A stretch of DNA of 64,000 nucleotides from Egibacter rhizosphaerae. GTDB taxonomy: Bacteria > Actinomycetota > Nitriliruptoria > Euzebyales > Egibacteraceae. The notes under the pieces were generated by a model. That model saw only the letters and a list, made by a program, of their open reading frames with translations. It was not told the origin of the DNA and ran no database searches. Positions within the stretch are counted from its first letter, which is position 1; every line of letters begins with the position of its first letter. Positions 9,199 to 17,384 of this stretch are shown in pieces. The translations under genes were made by a program, and so were the position numbers. The stretch spans positions 1,612,001 to 1,676,000 of the forward strand of contig NZ_CP036402.1 of the NCBI RefSeq assembly GCF_004322855.1, in the 5' to 3' direction.

Positions 9199-10115
9199 CG
9201 AGCACCACCAGAGCGGGAGGGACCGTCGTGGTAGACGTCGAAGTCGGCCAAGAGCTTCTCCTCGAGCAGCAGGGCGGACCGGGTGTGGGTGCCCAGTTCG
9301 GTCGCCACCGCACTCGCCAGCGCCTGGACCATGCTCGTGAAGGCGGTGACCGAACGCAACAGGGACACACCGGCGACGTCAACGTAGAAGGAGACGTCAG
9401 ATTGGGGCGTGAGCGGGGACGAGGCGTTGTCCGTGAGAGCGATCGTGGTGGCGCCCGCCGCGCGGGCGACCTCGAGCGCTCGGACGGTGTCGCGTGCGTA
9501 GCGGTGGATCGAGATCCCGACGACGACGTCGTCGGGGCCGAAGCGGCGCAGCCCGTCCGGCAGCATCGCCGGCAGGGTCCCGAGCTCGTGGACCTCGTCG
9601 CGGACGAGGCGCAGGAGGTACGCCAGCAGCGTCGAGGCCGCGAACGACTTGCGCAGCCCGACGACGCCCACCGCCCTCGAGGTGCTGAGCGCCCGCACCG
9701 CCTGCTGCCACGAGTCGGGGTCGACGTTGGCGAACGTGCGGGCGATGTTCGCCTGGTCGTAGGCCACGGTGCGCCCGAGCAGCTCGCCGTCGACCGTCTC
9801 GAGGTAGTTGAGCGCGTCGAAGCGTTCGAGGAGCTGCGCCTGTTCGCGCAGCCGTTGTTGGCAGAGCCGAGCCAGCTGTGGGTAGCCGCGCAGGCCGAGG
9901 GCGTTGGCGAAGCGCACCACCGTCGACTCGTTCACACCGACTGAGCCAGCGAGCTCGCTCACGGTCTGGAAGGCACAGCCCTCGGGGTCGCTGAGCAGCT
10001 GCTGCGCGATCCGCCGTTGGTTCGGCGTGAACTCGTGGAGGCGCTCCCGAAGGAGGGCCTCCAGATCCTTGTAGCTCGTGGGCTCGACCACGGCGTCTTG
10101 TCCCCCGCCATCCAT
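9195..10115 (-). CDS. MurR/RpiR-family transcriptional regulator
   Basis: A 306-residue regulator: an N-terminal RpiR helix-turn-helix (about residues 15-90, with TPNQRRIAQQLL and SVGVNESTVVRFANALG) and a C-terminal SIS domain (about 130-270, with VVGLRKSFAASTLLAYLLR and the GATTIALTDN strand). SIS domains of this family usually bind phosphosugars or related metabolites. It is the first gene of the minus-strand run that leads through acyl-CoA metabolism to the TRAP importer, and overlaps the hydratase by 4 bp, so it probably controls that operon and itself. The 180 bp divergent gap to the M18 gene would hold the operator; I could not define it. Confidence 0.9.
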   Translation of the reverse strand: MDGGGQDAVVEPTSYKDLEALLRERLHEFTPNQRRIAQQLLSDPEGCAFQTVSELAGSVGVNESTVVRFANALGLRGYPQLARLCQQRLREQAQLLERFDALNYLETVDGELLGRTVAYDQANIARTFANVDPDSWQQAVRALSTSRAVGVVGLRKSFAASTLLAYLLRLVRDEVHELGTLPAMLPDGLRRFGPDDVVVGISIHRYARDTVRALEVARAAGATTIALTDNASSPLTPQSDVSFYVDVAGVSLLRSVTAFTSMVQALASAVATELGTHTRSALLLEEKLLADFDVYHDGPSRSGGAR

Positions 10116-10280
10116 GTACTCGGGACTTCTAACCGATCAGCCGCCTCGACGCAACAGATATTGCACGTCTCCGCTAGTAGGACTCCTAAGCCTGCAGCAG
10201 TGTCGGGAGCCGGGGCCGGTTCCCCCGGGCGAACTCGTGCGGAACGGCGGCACCTCGGATCCCGAGCGTGCCCGCGCCCC

Positions 10281-10286
10281 TACACT
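10281..10286 (+). promoter_or_regulatory. -10 box TACACT, leaderless start of the M18 gene
   Basis: TACACT ends 9 bp before the ATG at 10296 and no Shine-Dalgarno sequence is seen. A transcript starting 6-8 bp after the box would begin at or next to the start codon. No clear -35 element is visible. Confidence 0.55.
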
Positions 10287-10295
10287 TGTCGCGCC

Positions 10296-11618
10296 ATGAG
10301 CGATCACGAGACCCACATCGACTTCGCGCGCGACCTGCTGGCGTTCGTCGACGCGGGGCCGAGCCCCTTCCACGTGGTGGGCGAGATGGCTCGTCGCCTC
10401 GAGGCCGCCGGCTTCACGGAGCTCGACGAGGCCGCGGACTGGTCGCTCCGGGCCGGTGACCGCCGCTACGTGGTACGCGACGGGGGCTCGATCGTCGCGT
10501 TCCGGGTGGGTTCGGCCGCGCCGGCCGACGGCGGCTTCCGCCTCGTGGGTGCCCACACCGACTCGCCGGCGCTGAAGCTCCGACCGCATCCGGAGGTGTC
10601 CCGCCACGGCTACCGGCTCGCGGGCTGCGAGCCGTACGGGGGGCTCCTCCTGCACACCTGGTTCGACCGGGACCTGACCCTCGCCGGCCGGGTCGCGGTT
10701 CGCGCGGGCGATGGCGCCGTGCGTCTGGAACGCGTCCACCTGCCCGGCGCGCCCCTGCGCATCCCCTCGCTGGCGATCCACCTGGACCGCAGCGTGCGCA
10801 CCGACGGTTTCAAGCCGGACCCGCAGCAGCACGTGGTGCCGGTGCACGGTCCGGACGGCGACGGGTGTGACGCCTTGCTCGACCTCATCGCCGAAGCCGC
10901 GGACGTCGCGCGCACCGATCTGCTCGGCTGGGACCTCGTCACCGCGGACACCCAGCCCGCGGCGTTCGGTGACGGCCCGTCGATCCGCGCGCCACGCCTC
11001 GACAACCTGGCCTCGTGCCACGCCGGAGTGCAGGCGCTGCTCGAGGCCGAGGTCGGCCCGGCCACTGCCGCCCTCGTCGCCAACGACCACGAGGAGGTCG
11101 GCAGCGGTTCCGCCGAGGGCGCGCGCGGCTCGTTCCTGGGCGACGTGCTCGCGAGGATCGTCGCCGCCACCGGCGAGGAGCCCGCGGTGGGCCTGCCGCG
11201 CGCGATGAGCAGATCGCTGCTCGTCTCGAGCGACACCGCCCACGCCGTGCACCCGAACTACGCCGACCGACACGAGCCCGAGCACCGGCCGCGCCTCGGC
11301 GGCGGACCGGCGATCAAGGATCACGCCGGGCAGGCCTACGCGAGCGACGCGGCCACGGCGAGCCAGTTCGTCGCCGCGTGCGCCGAGGTCGGGGTCACCC
11401 CGCAGCGCTTCGCCTCGCGGGCCGACCTGCCGTGCGGCTCCACGATCGGGCCGCTCACCGCGACCCGGCTGGGCCTGCCCACCGTCGACATCGGTGCGCC
11501 GATCCTGTCGATGCACTCCGTTCGCGAACAGGCCGACGCCCGCGACATCGTCCCGACCGTGGCCTCCCTGCGCGCGCATCTGTCGGGCGCGGGGCGGATC
11601 GAGCGGGGCAAGACGTGA
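10296..11618 (+). CDS. M18-family aminopeptidase (aspartyl aminopeptidase type)
   Basis: A 440-residue cytoplasmic metallo-aminopeptidase, the usual family length. All metal-ligand regions are present: GAHTDSPALKL (His), APRLDNLASC (Asp), NDHEEVGSGSAEGA (two Glu), SSDTAHAVHPNY (Asp) and ILSMHSVREQAD (His). It would remove N-terminal, mostly acidic, residues from peptides. The frame is open upstream to about 10017, but ATG 10296 (MSDHETHIDF) fits the family start and the -10 box just before it. It is divergent from the RpiR operon. Confidence 0.93.
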   Translation: MSDHETHIDFARDLLAFVDAGPSPFHVVGEMARRLEAAGFTELDEAADWSLRAGDRRYVVRDGGSIVAFRVGSAAPADGGFRLVGAHTDSPALKLRPHPEVSRHGYRLAGCEPYGGLLLHTWFDRDLTLAGRVAVRAGDGAVRLERVHLPGAPLRIPSLAIHLDRSVRTDGFKPDPQQHVVPVHGPDGDGCDALLDLIAEAADVARTDLLGWDLVTADTQPAAFGDGPSIRAPRLDNLASCHAGVQALLEAEVGPATAALVANDHEEVGSGSAEGARGSFLGDVLARIVAATGEEPAVGLPRAMSRSLLVSSDTAHAVHPNYADRHEPEHRPRLGGGPAIKDHAGQAYASDAATASQFVAACAEVGVTPQRFASRADLPCGSTIGPLTATRLGLPTVDIGAPILSMHSVREQADARDIVPTVASLRAHLSGAGRIERGKT

Positions 11619-11815
11619 GGCTCGCGGGGCGACTCGCGGGGCGACGCCGCCATGGTGCGGCGCGGGCCCCGACCGAGGTCGGCCCACGCGCGCCAGCCGG
11701 CGCCCCACGCCCCACGCCCCACGCGGATCGCTCACCCGACGGCGCCCCGCTCGCCGAGGAGAGACGGGATGCCCCGGACATCGAGGAGCAGGCGCGGACA
11801 CCCACCGAGTCGGCC

Positions 11816-12922
11816 ATGTCGTCCACGGAGCGCCCGTGGACCAGCTCAGCACTCGTGCGCCTGGGCGCCTACGCCTGGGGGCTACTGGGCATCGTCGGAG
11901 CCGCCACGCTCATCGCCCTGGTGCTCGGCCAGCTCGGCGTCGTCACCGTGCCGCTCATCCTCGCGCTGTTCCCCGCCGCCCTGCTGTCCCCGTTGGCCGA
12001 GGGACTGAAGCGGTGGCGCGTACCGCCCAGCCTCGCCTCCCTCCTCACGATCGTCCTGTTCGTGGGGGTCGTGGCCGGCGGGGTCACCCTGCTCGCCCCC
12101 CAGGTCGCCGCGGAGATCCCCGGCTTGATCGAGGAGGTCGAGGCCGGCATCGGGCAGGTCGAGGACCTCTTCGAGGACGGGCTGCTGGGCTTCGAGCCCA
12201 CCATCACGCCCGGCGAGGCCCTCGAGCTCGCCCAGGAGCAGGCCGTCGAGTTCCTGCAACAGCAAGGCGTCACGATCGCGACGGCGGTGGCCGAGGGCGT
12301 GGCCGGGCTGCTGTTCGGTGCGGTCGGTCTGTTCTTCTACCTCAAGGACGGGCGGCGGATGGCGGTCTGGATCCGCGACCAGTTGCCGACCTCGGCCCGA
12401 GCGACGGTCCACGACCTCGGCAACGCCAGCTGGAACACGATCGGGCAATACTTCCGCGGTCAGCTGCTCGTCGCGCTCGTCGACGCCATCTTCATCGGCA
12501 TCGGCCTCGCGATCCTGGGGGTCCCCCTCGTGCTACCGCTCGCGGTGCTCGTGTTCCTGGGGGGTCTCTTCCCCATCATCGGGGCGGTCGCGTCGGGGGC
12601 GGTGGCGGTGCTCGTTGCCCTCGCGAGCCAGGGGGTGGCGATCGCCATCGCGACGTTGGCGCTCGTCGTCGCGGTCCAGCAGCTCGAGAGCAACGTGCTC
12701 GCACCGATCGTGCTCGGCCGATCGTTGGCACTGCATCCGCTCGCGATCATCGTCGCGCTGTCAGCCGGCGGCATACTGTTCGGCGTGCTGGGGGCGTTCC
12801 TCGCCGTGCCCGTCGCCGCGAGCACCGTCCGCGCGGTGGGGGTGCTGCGGCGCCGCCTCGGCGCACCGTTGGGCACCGATGAAGAGCCAGCCACGGCCGG
12901 GACGATTCAGCCGGCCAAGTAG
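11816..12922 (+). CDS. AI-2E family transporter (PerM-type membrane protein)
   Basis: A 368-residue integral membrane protein. Hydrophobic helices near the N-terminus (LGIVGAATLIALVLGQLGVV and following), an amphipathic region rich in EE/Q (about residues 95-140), then the conserved block GQYFRGQLLVALVDAIFIGI and the C-terminal motif ESNVLAPIVLGRSLALHPLA typical of PF01594. Members export signalling molecules or ions; the substrate here is unknown. The open frame reaches far upstream, but ATG 11816 (MSSTERPWTS) is the first start after non-protein-like sequence. It overlaps tail to tail with the following minus-strand gene. Confidence 0.88.
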   Translation: MSSTERPWTSSALVRLGAYAWGLLGIVGAATLIALVLGQLGVVTVPLILALFPAALLSPLAEGLKRWRVPPSLASLLTIVLFVGVVAGGVTLLAPQVAAEIPGLIEEVEAGIGQVEDLFEDGLLGFEPTITPGEALELAQEQAVEFLQQQGVTIATAVAEGVAGLLFGAVGLFFYLKDGRRMAVWIRDQLPTSARATVHDLGNASWNTIGQYFRGQLLVALVDAIFIGIGLAILGVPLVLPLAVLVFLGGLFPIIGAVASGAVAVLVALASQGVAIAIATLALVVAVQQLESNVLAPIVLGRSLALHPLAIIVALSAGGILFGVLGAFLAVPVAASTVRAVGVLRRRLGAPLGTDEEPATAGTIQPAK

Positions 12923-13350
12923 GTGGCGCGCTCCCGCTCGAGACCAGGCAGCAGCTCCTCGAGCCAGTCGACCACGAGATGGGGATCGCCCGCGAGCGTC
13001 TCGAGCACCTCGAGCCGGCGTCCCGAGGGCAATGGCGCGTAGCAGGGATGCGCCTCGGCCACCCTGCCCAGCACCGGGCTCGTATCGGGGTACGCGCGCG
13101 CGAGCGTGCCCAGCGCGAGCCCGAACACCGCCGCGACCAACACCACGGCATCGGGGCGCCCCCACCATTCGCCGAGCGCCCGGTCGAGCCGCGCGGGCAC
13201 GGATCGCGCCACGGTCGCGAGCCAGGTGGCGTGCGCGCGGCCGATCCCCGAGCGGGCGATCGCGACGAGGTTGGGGTCACCGGTCGCCTCCGGGTCGCGC
13301 AACAGCGCCTCCTCGGAGCCCGGGGGTGACGGCATGGCGGCATCGGTCAT
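12907..13350 (-). CDS. Hypothetical protein, one probable hydrophobic segment
   Basis: A 147-residue protein not recognised. It contains a moderately hydrophobic stretch (AVVLVAAVFGLALGTLA) and charged flanks. I chose ATG 13350 (MTDAAMPSPP); a GTG at 13377 would add nine residues. Its stop lies 16 bp inside the end of the AI-2E gene on the other strand. Composition is protein-like and no better frame exists here, so I consider it real, but no function is offered. Confidence 0.6.
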   Translation of the reverse strand: MTDAAMPSPPGSEEALLRDPEATGDPNLVAIARSGIGRAHATWLATVARSVPARLDRALGEWWGRPDAVVLVAAVFGLALGTLARAYPDTSPVLGRVAEAHPCYAPLPSGRRLEVLETLAGDPHLVVDWLEELLPGLERERATYLAG

Positions 13351-13438
13351 GGCCGCCACCACGGTGCCCTTCCCCACCGACGTGCGCCAGCCCGGCGGAT
13401 GCGCCGGGGCAGGAGGGGCCGAGGCCTTCGGAAAGGAG

Positions 13439-14017
13439 TCAGCGGTTCGCGAGCCTCCACGCCGCCGGGAGCAGCCCGGCGGCGATGAGCGCCTTCAGCG
13501 CATCCCCCACGACGAACACGCCGGCGGCCTGCCAGAGCACGGCGCCGAACGGCTCCCCCGTCACGGTCATCCACCACGGCACCGCGACCGTGTAGATCAC
13601 CAGCGAACCCGCGGCGAACGCGGCGGCGGTCCCGAGGGGCCGGCGGTCGAAGCCACGCCGCGCCATCGCCCCCACGAGAAGCGAGGCGAGCAGGAATCCG
13701 AGGAGATAGCCACCCGTGATGTCGAACAGGGTCCCGAGTCCGTAGCCCCACTGGGTGAACACCGGCAGGCCGGCGACGCCGACCGCCACGTAGAGCAGCA
13801 TGCCGAGCATCGAGCGCAGCGGCCCGAGCGCCGCTGCCCCGAGCAACACCGCGAGCGTCTGCCCGGTCACCGGGACGGGGCTGAACGGGATCGGCACCCG
13901 CACCTGGGCCAGCAGCGCGGTCAGCGCCGCGAGCCCGACGACGAGGGCGGCATCGCGGACGAGCGTGCGCGGCAGGCGGTCGGCGAGCACCGGCTGAGGG
14001 ACCGAGATGGAGGTCAT
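13439..14017 (-). CDS. bioY: Biotin transporter BioY
   Basis: A 192-residue membrane protein, the substrate-binding (S) component of an ECF-type biotin importer. The block VPIPFSPVPVTGQTLAVLLG followed by LGPLRSMLGMLLYVAVGVAG and GYLLGFLLASLLVG is the BioY pattern; about six helices are visible. ATG 14017 (MTSISVPQ) has GGAG eight bases upstream, so the longer open frame is not needed. No ECF ATPase or T component lies next to it, so it either works alone, as some BioY proteins can, or uses a shared energising module elsewhere. Confidence 0.92.
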   Translation of the reverse strand: MTSISVPQPVLADRLPRTLVRDAALVVGLAALTALLAQVRVPIPFSPVPVTGQTLAVLLGAAALGPLRSMLGMLLYVAVGVAGLPVFTQWGYGLGTLFDITGGYLLGFLLASLLVGAMARRGFDRRPLGTAAAFAAGSLVIYTVAVPWWMTVTGEPFGAVLWQAAGVFVVGDALKALIAAGLLPAAWRLANR

Positions 14018-14153
14018 CGTACGGACTCCGGCAGTCTGAGCGGCGGTATCGGTCGGTCGCCCCCCGCTCTCCGTCCCAGCGGACAGCGGCGCAGCGACAC
14101 GGGAAGTCATTCTCGCGGATCGAGCGCCGGTCGCGCACCTCCGAGTGACGAGC

Positions 14154-14999
14154 CTACGGAGGAGCGCCCGCCGCTGGTCGGCGCCCACCCCGACGGGCGG
14201 CGTCGAGCGCACCCGAGAGCGCGTCGCGCACCGGCGTCGGACCGTCGAACACGTGCGGCCCGATCCGCCCGATCGAGGCCACGTCGCGCACGGCGGAGCA
14301 GATGAGCACCTCGCTCGCATCGGCGAGTGCGGGGACCGGCACCCCGACCACGCGGGTCGGGATCCCGAGGTCGTCGGCGAGCTCCAACAACGTCCGTCGG
14401 CTGATCGAGTCGACGATGCCGCGGTCGACGGGTGCGGTGCACAGCGTCCCGCCGCTCACCCAGAGCACGCAGAAGGTGGGTCCCTCGAGCACCGTGCCGT
14501 CGGACGCGACGAGGAGCGCGTCGTCGCCGCCGTCCCGGCGGGCGGCCCGGGAGGCGGCCATGTTCGGCCCGTACGACATCGTCTTCGCGCCCGCCGGCTC
14601 GTACTCCGCCGGGGGCTGGATCCACGGCGCCGGCTGCGGCATGAGCACCTGTCCGGGCGGGCTCGTCGGCCCCGGCGACAAGGTGAGCACCCGCGTGCCC
14701 GAAGCCGTGACGTAGCAGCGCAGCGCCCCGTCGATGGTGAGGCCGTCGAGCAGGCGGTCGCGATCGGCCGTGATCGCGGCCCGGTCGGCTGGCGGCAGCA
14801 GCGTCTTCGCGAGCGACGCGTCGAGCCGGTCGAGGTGGTCGTCCCACCGGAACGGGCGGCCGTCCCAGACCCCGACGGTCTCGAAGGCGCCGTCACCACG
14901 CGCGACCCCGTCGTCGGTGATCGCGAGGCGGACACCGTCCTCGTCGGCCGGCTCGCCGTCGAGCAGCGCGCGCAACGGCGGCGTCACCGTCATGGCCAT
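14154..14999 (-). CDS. Class IV aminotransferase (aminodeoxychorismate lyase / BCAT-like)
   Basis: A 281-residue fold-type IV PLP enzyme. The N-terminal GDGAFETVGVWDGRPFRWDDH, the PLP lysine region AGAKTMSYGPNMAASRAARR and the LEGPTFCVLWVSGGTLCTAP block are characteristic. The family contains 4-amino-4-deoxychorismate lyase (PabC, folate synthesis), branched-chain aminotransferase and D-amino-acid transaminase; length and the single-domain layout fit PabC best, but the choice is not firm. No pabA or pabB gene is adjacent. The start has a GGGGG stretch a few bases upstream; a second ATG lies six bases downstream. Confidence 0.85.
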   Translation of the reverse strand: MAMTVTPPLRALLDGEPADEDGVRLAITDDGVARGDGAFETVGVWDGRPFRWDDHLDRLDASLAKTLLPPADRAAITADRDRLLDGLTIDGALRCYVTASGTRVLTLSPGPTSPPGQVLMPQPAPWIQPPAEYEPAGAKTMSYGPNMAASRAARRDGGDDALLVASDGTVLEGPTFCVLWVSGGTLCTAPVDRGIVDSISRRTLLELADDLGIPTRVVGVPVPALADASEVLICSAVRDVASIGRIGPHVFDGPTPVRDALSGALDAARRGGRRPAAGAPP

Positions 15000-15017
15000 G
15001 GGGCCCCCTTCGTCGAC

Positions 15018-15566
15018 TCAGGAAGGGTACTGCCCCTCGCCCTCGTGTGGCAGCACGGCCGGGTCCACCGGCTCGAGCTGTTCGAGCAGCGCAACGCCGA
15101 CCGAGAAGTCCCCGCGCCGCCCCTTGAATTGATCGCCCAGGCGGGCGTGGTCCGCGTGACCCGCGGCATCGGGCGGACGACCGAGCGCCCTCGTGGCGGC
15201 GCCAGCCACCAGCTCGGGCGCGAGCTCGTCGCCGAACGTCGGCCAGACCTCCAGGACCTCCCAGATCTCGGTGAGGCGTCGTGCCTCCTCACCGGCGGCA
15301 AAGGCCTCGTCGTCGGGGTCACCGACGGCCGCGAGCCCCTGGAGCACCACCTCGAACAGGTCGTGCGGATCGACCCCCCGGGGCATCCGGAACCGGGCCG
15401 GTGGATGCAGCCGCCACTCGAGCGTCTCGCCCTGTGGTCCGTGGGGCTCGAGCCACACCTGCCAGCCGCGCACGTACGAGTCCAGCGGCGGGCCGAGGCG
15501 TTCGTCGAGCCGTTCGATGAGCGCCGCGTCGACGCGGTAGACGCAGGTCGGGACCTCGGGGCCCAT
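15018..15566 (-). CDS. Conserved hypothetical protein
   Basis: A 182-residue soluble acidic protein that I do not recognise. It starts at ATG 15566 (MGPEVPTCVYRVDAALIERL), with a very good ribosome-binding site (GGGAGGAA) seven bases upstream. Several WEV/VWLEP-type segments suggest a compact alpha/beta fold. It lies between the PNPOx-like gene and the aminotransferase on the same strand, with short gaps on both sides, so the three may be co-transcribed. Confidence 0.75.
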   Translation of the reverse strand: MGPEVPTCVYRVDAALIERLDERLGPPLDSYVRGWQVWLEPHGPQGETLEWRLHPPARFRMPRGVDPHDLFEVVLQGLAAVGDPDDEAFAAGEEARRLTEIWEVLEVWPTFGDELAPELVAGAATRALGRPPDAAGHADHARLGDQFKGRRGDFSVGVALLEQLEPVDPAVLPHEGEGQYPS

Positions 15567-15588
15567 GTGATTCCTCCCAGAAGGGGTC

Positions 15589-16413
15589 TCAGTCGGGCAA
15601 CTCGATGCCACCGGGTTGCCGGGAGGGCACGCCGACGGTCTCCGCGGAGAAACCCCGCCACCACGTGACGCGCTGCGGGGTGAGGACACCCTGCGCGAGC
15701 TCGCCGTGCAGCGCGCTCCCCGCGACACCGAGCGGGCCGGAGCCGGGTTCGGCGTGGACCGCCACGCAGGCCCGTCGCCCTGTCGCGGCAGCCGCGTCGA
15801 GCAGCGGACTGTCGATCGCGATCCCGTGGTCCGTGGCGCTCCACGTCGCCGGCGCGATCGCGAGCCCTCTGTCCTCACCGAGGCCAAGGGCGACACGTCG
15901 CTCCCCCGCCAGCGCGCGACGCACATCGGCCGGCACGACGCTCGGCAGCGCCGGCGCGACACCGGCATCGAGGGCTGGCGGGGTCACGAGCTTGGCATCC
16001 CCCAGCCGTACGCGCAGGACCACCCGTGCACGTGGTCGCCAGGCCTTCGGCACGCGGGGGAGATCGCGCGCGTAACCGAGCACGCCGGGCAGGTTGCGTG
16101 CCCCGAGAGCGGCGAGCGCCCCTCCGATCGCCGGTCCGTGCAGGGCGAGGCCGACGGGATCGTCGAGGCCGAACACCCGTGCCTCCCCTCGGGCCACGAC
16201 GCCGGGAGCGCCCACCTCGGGAGGCGCCACGTACACCTGGCACTGTGGGCTGCGGCGCAGCAGCGCGGCCTTGGTCGACGATGCGGCCGTCGTGAGCCAC
16301 AGGTGGGCCCCGTCGGACCAGTACGTCATCGGCGCCAGGACCGGTCCCCGCCGCCCGTTCAGGGCGAGCACGCACCGACTCGACTCACCGAGAGCCTTGC
16401 TGGGCACGCGCAC
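15589..16413 (-). CDS. Pyridoxamine 5'-phosphate oxidase-like protein
   Basis: A 274-residue protein whose N-terminal half resembles the split-barrel flavin/PNPOx-like fold: GPVLAPMTYWSDGAHLWLTT followed by KAALLRRSPQCQVYV is the usual substrate-barrel pattern. The C-terminal half (about 130-274) is not recognised. The GTG start at 16413 is chosen because a strong GGAGAGGAGGG precedes it; the open frame continues upstream but overlaps the divergent methyltransferase. It may bind FMN, F420 or haem; the sequence alone does not say. Confidence 0.75.
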   Translation of the reverse strand: MRVPSKALGESSRCVLALNGRRGPVLAPMTYWSDGAHLWLTTAASSTKAALLRRSPQCQVYVAPPEVGAPGVVARGEARVFGLDDPVGLALHGPAIGGALAALGARNLPGVLGYARDLPRVPKAWRPRARVVLRVRLGDAKLVTPPALDAGVAPALPSVVPADVRRALAGERRVALGLGEDRGLAIAPATWSATDHGIAIDSPLLDAAAATGRRACVAVHAEPGSGPLGVAGSALHGELAQGVLTPQRVTWWRGFSAETVGVPSRQPGGIELPD

Positions 16414-16438
16414 CGGCCCTCCTCTCCGCTCTGGCACC

Positions 16439-17311
16439 ATGCGCCGCGTGGTCGATCCCGCCGAGAGCCTGCCGATGCCACCCGCAGCGAGCAACGCCTC
16501 CCCCACCACGATGCCTGCGTGGGCACTGCGCACCGACCGTTCCCTGGACGAGCTCGATCCGCACCTGCCCGCGCTCGAGGCCGCGGGGCTCCTCGGGGCG
16601 GACGAGGTGGAGGGACGGGCGACCCTCTGGTTCGCCACCCGGCCGAGCCGGGCGCTGCCGATCGAGGGCCGCTGGGAGGAAGTGCCCGCCACGGACTGGA
16701 ACGCTGCGTGGCGCGCCTCGGTCGAGCCGGTCGAGGCGGTGCGGGTGCGGATCGTGCCGCCGTGGTGGCAGGATCCACCGGGCGTCGGGCATCACGACCT
16801 CGTCGAGCTGCGGATCGAGCCGGCACAAGCCTTCGGGACCGGCCATCACGAAACCACGGCCATGTGCCTCGAGGCGTTGCAGTGGGAGCCGCTGGAGAAC
16901 CTGGCGGTCCTCGATGTCGGCACCGGCACCGGCATCCTCGCCATCGCGGCGCTGCGACTCGGCGCGAGGCATGCCTGCGGCGTCGACACCGATCCCGTGG
17001 CGATCGAGGCCGCCCGGGAGAACGCGGACGCGAACCTGGCTGATCCGGCGGCCCTCGTGCTCGCCGTCGGCAGCGTCGACGCGGTGGCCCCCGGGTGGGA
17101 CCTCGTCCTCGCCAACCTCGACACGCGCGCGCTCGGCCTGAGCGCACCCGCTCTCACGGAGGCCGTGGCACCGCACGGGACGCTGATCGTCAGCGGCGTG
17201 AGCACGGAACGGGCCGACGAGGCCCGCGGCGCGCTGGAGCGGACGGGGCTCACCGTGACGCGCACCGAGGGGCGTGAATGGGTGGCCATGCGGGCAACCC
17301 ACGCGTCGTGA
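16439..17311 (+). CDS. prmA: Ribosomal protein L11 methyltransferase-like protein (PrmA)
   Basis: A 290-residue SAM-dependent methyltransferase. The C-terminal half carries the PrmA hallmarks AFGTGHHETTAMCLEAL, VLDVGTGTGILAIAALRLGA (SAM-binding loop) and LVLANLDTRAL, where most PrmA proteins have ANI. The N-terminal half is the expected substrate-recognition region. The enzyme would trimethylate ribosomal protein L11. ATG 16439 is 25 bp from the divergent PNPOx-like start; ATG 16511 (MPAWALRTDR) is a possible later start. Because the motifs deviate slightly, another protein-methyltransferase target is possible. Confidence 0.82.
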   Translation: MRRVVDPAESLPMPPAASNASPTTMPAWALRTDRSLDELDPHLPALEAAGLLGADEVEGRATLWFATRPSRALPIEGRWEEVPATDWNAAWRASVEPVEAVRVRIVPPWWQDPPGVGHHDLVELRIEPAQAFGTGHHETTAMCLEALQWEPLENLAVLDVGTGTGILAIAALRLGARHACGVDTDPVAIEAARENADANLADPAALVLAVGSVDAVAPGWDLVLANLDTRALGLSAPALTEAVAPHGTLIVSGVSTERADEARGALERTGLTVTRTEGREWVAMRATHAS

Positions 17312-17369
17312 CGCCGGCCTCGTCGGGGCAGCGCGGGCGAGCCGTCACGTACCGCCTCCGCTCGGGCGC

Positions 17370-17375
17370 TAGCAT
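17370..17375 (+). promoter_or_regulatory. -10 box TAGCAT, probable leaderless start
   Basis: TAGCAT ends 9 bp before the ATG at 17385; no Shine-Dalgarno sequence lies between. The spacing matches other start codons in this window. Confidence 0.5.
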
Positions 17376-17384
17376 CGTCCTCCG

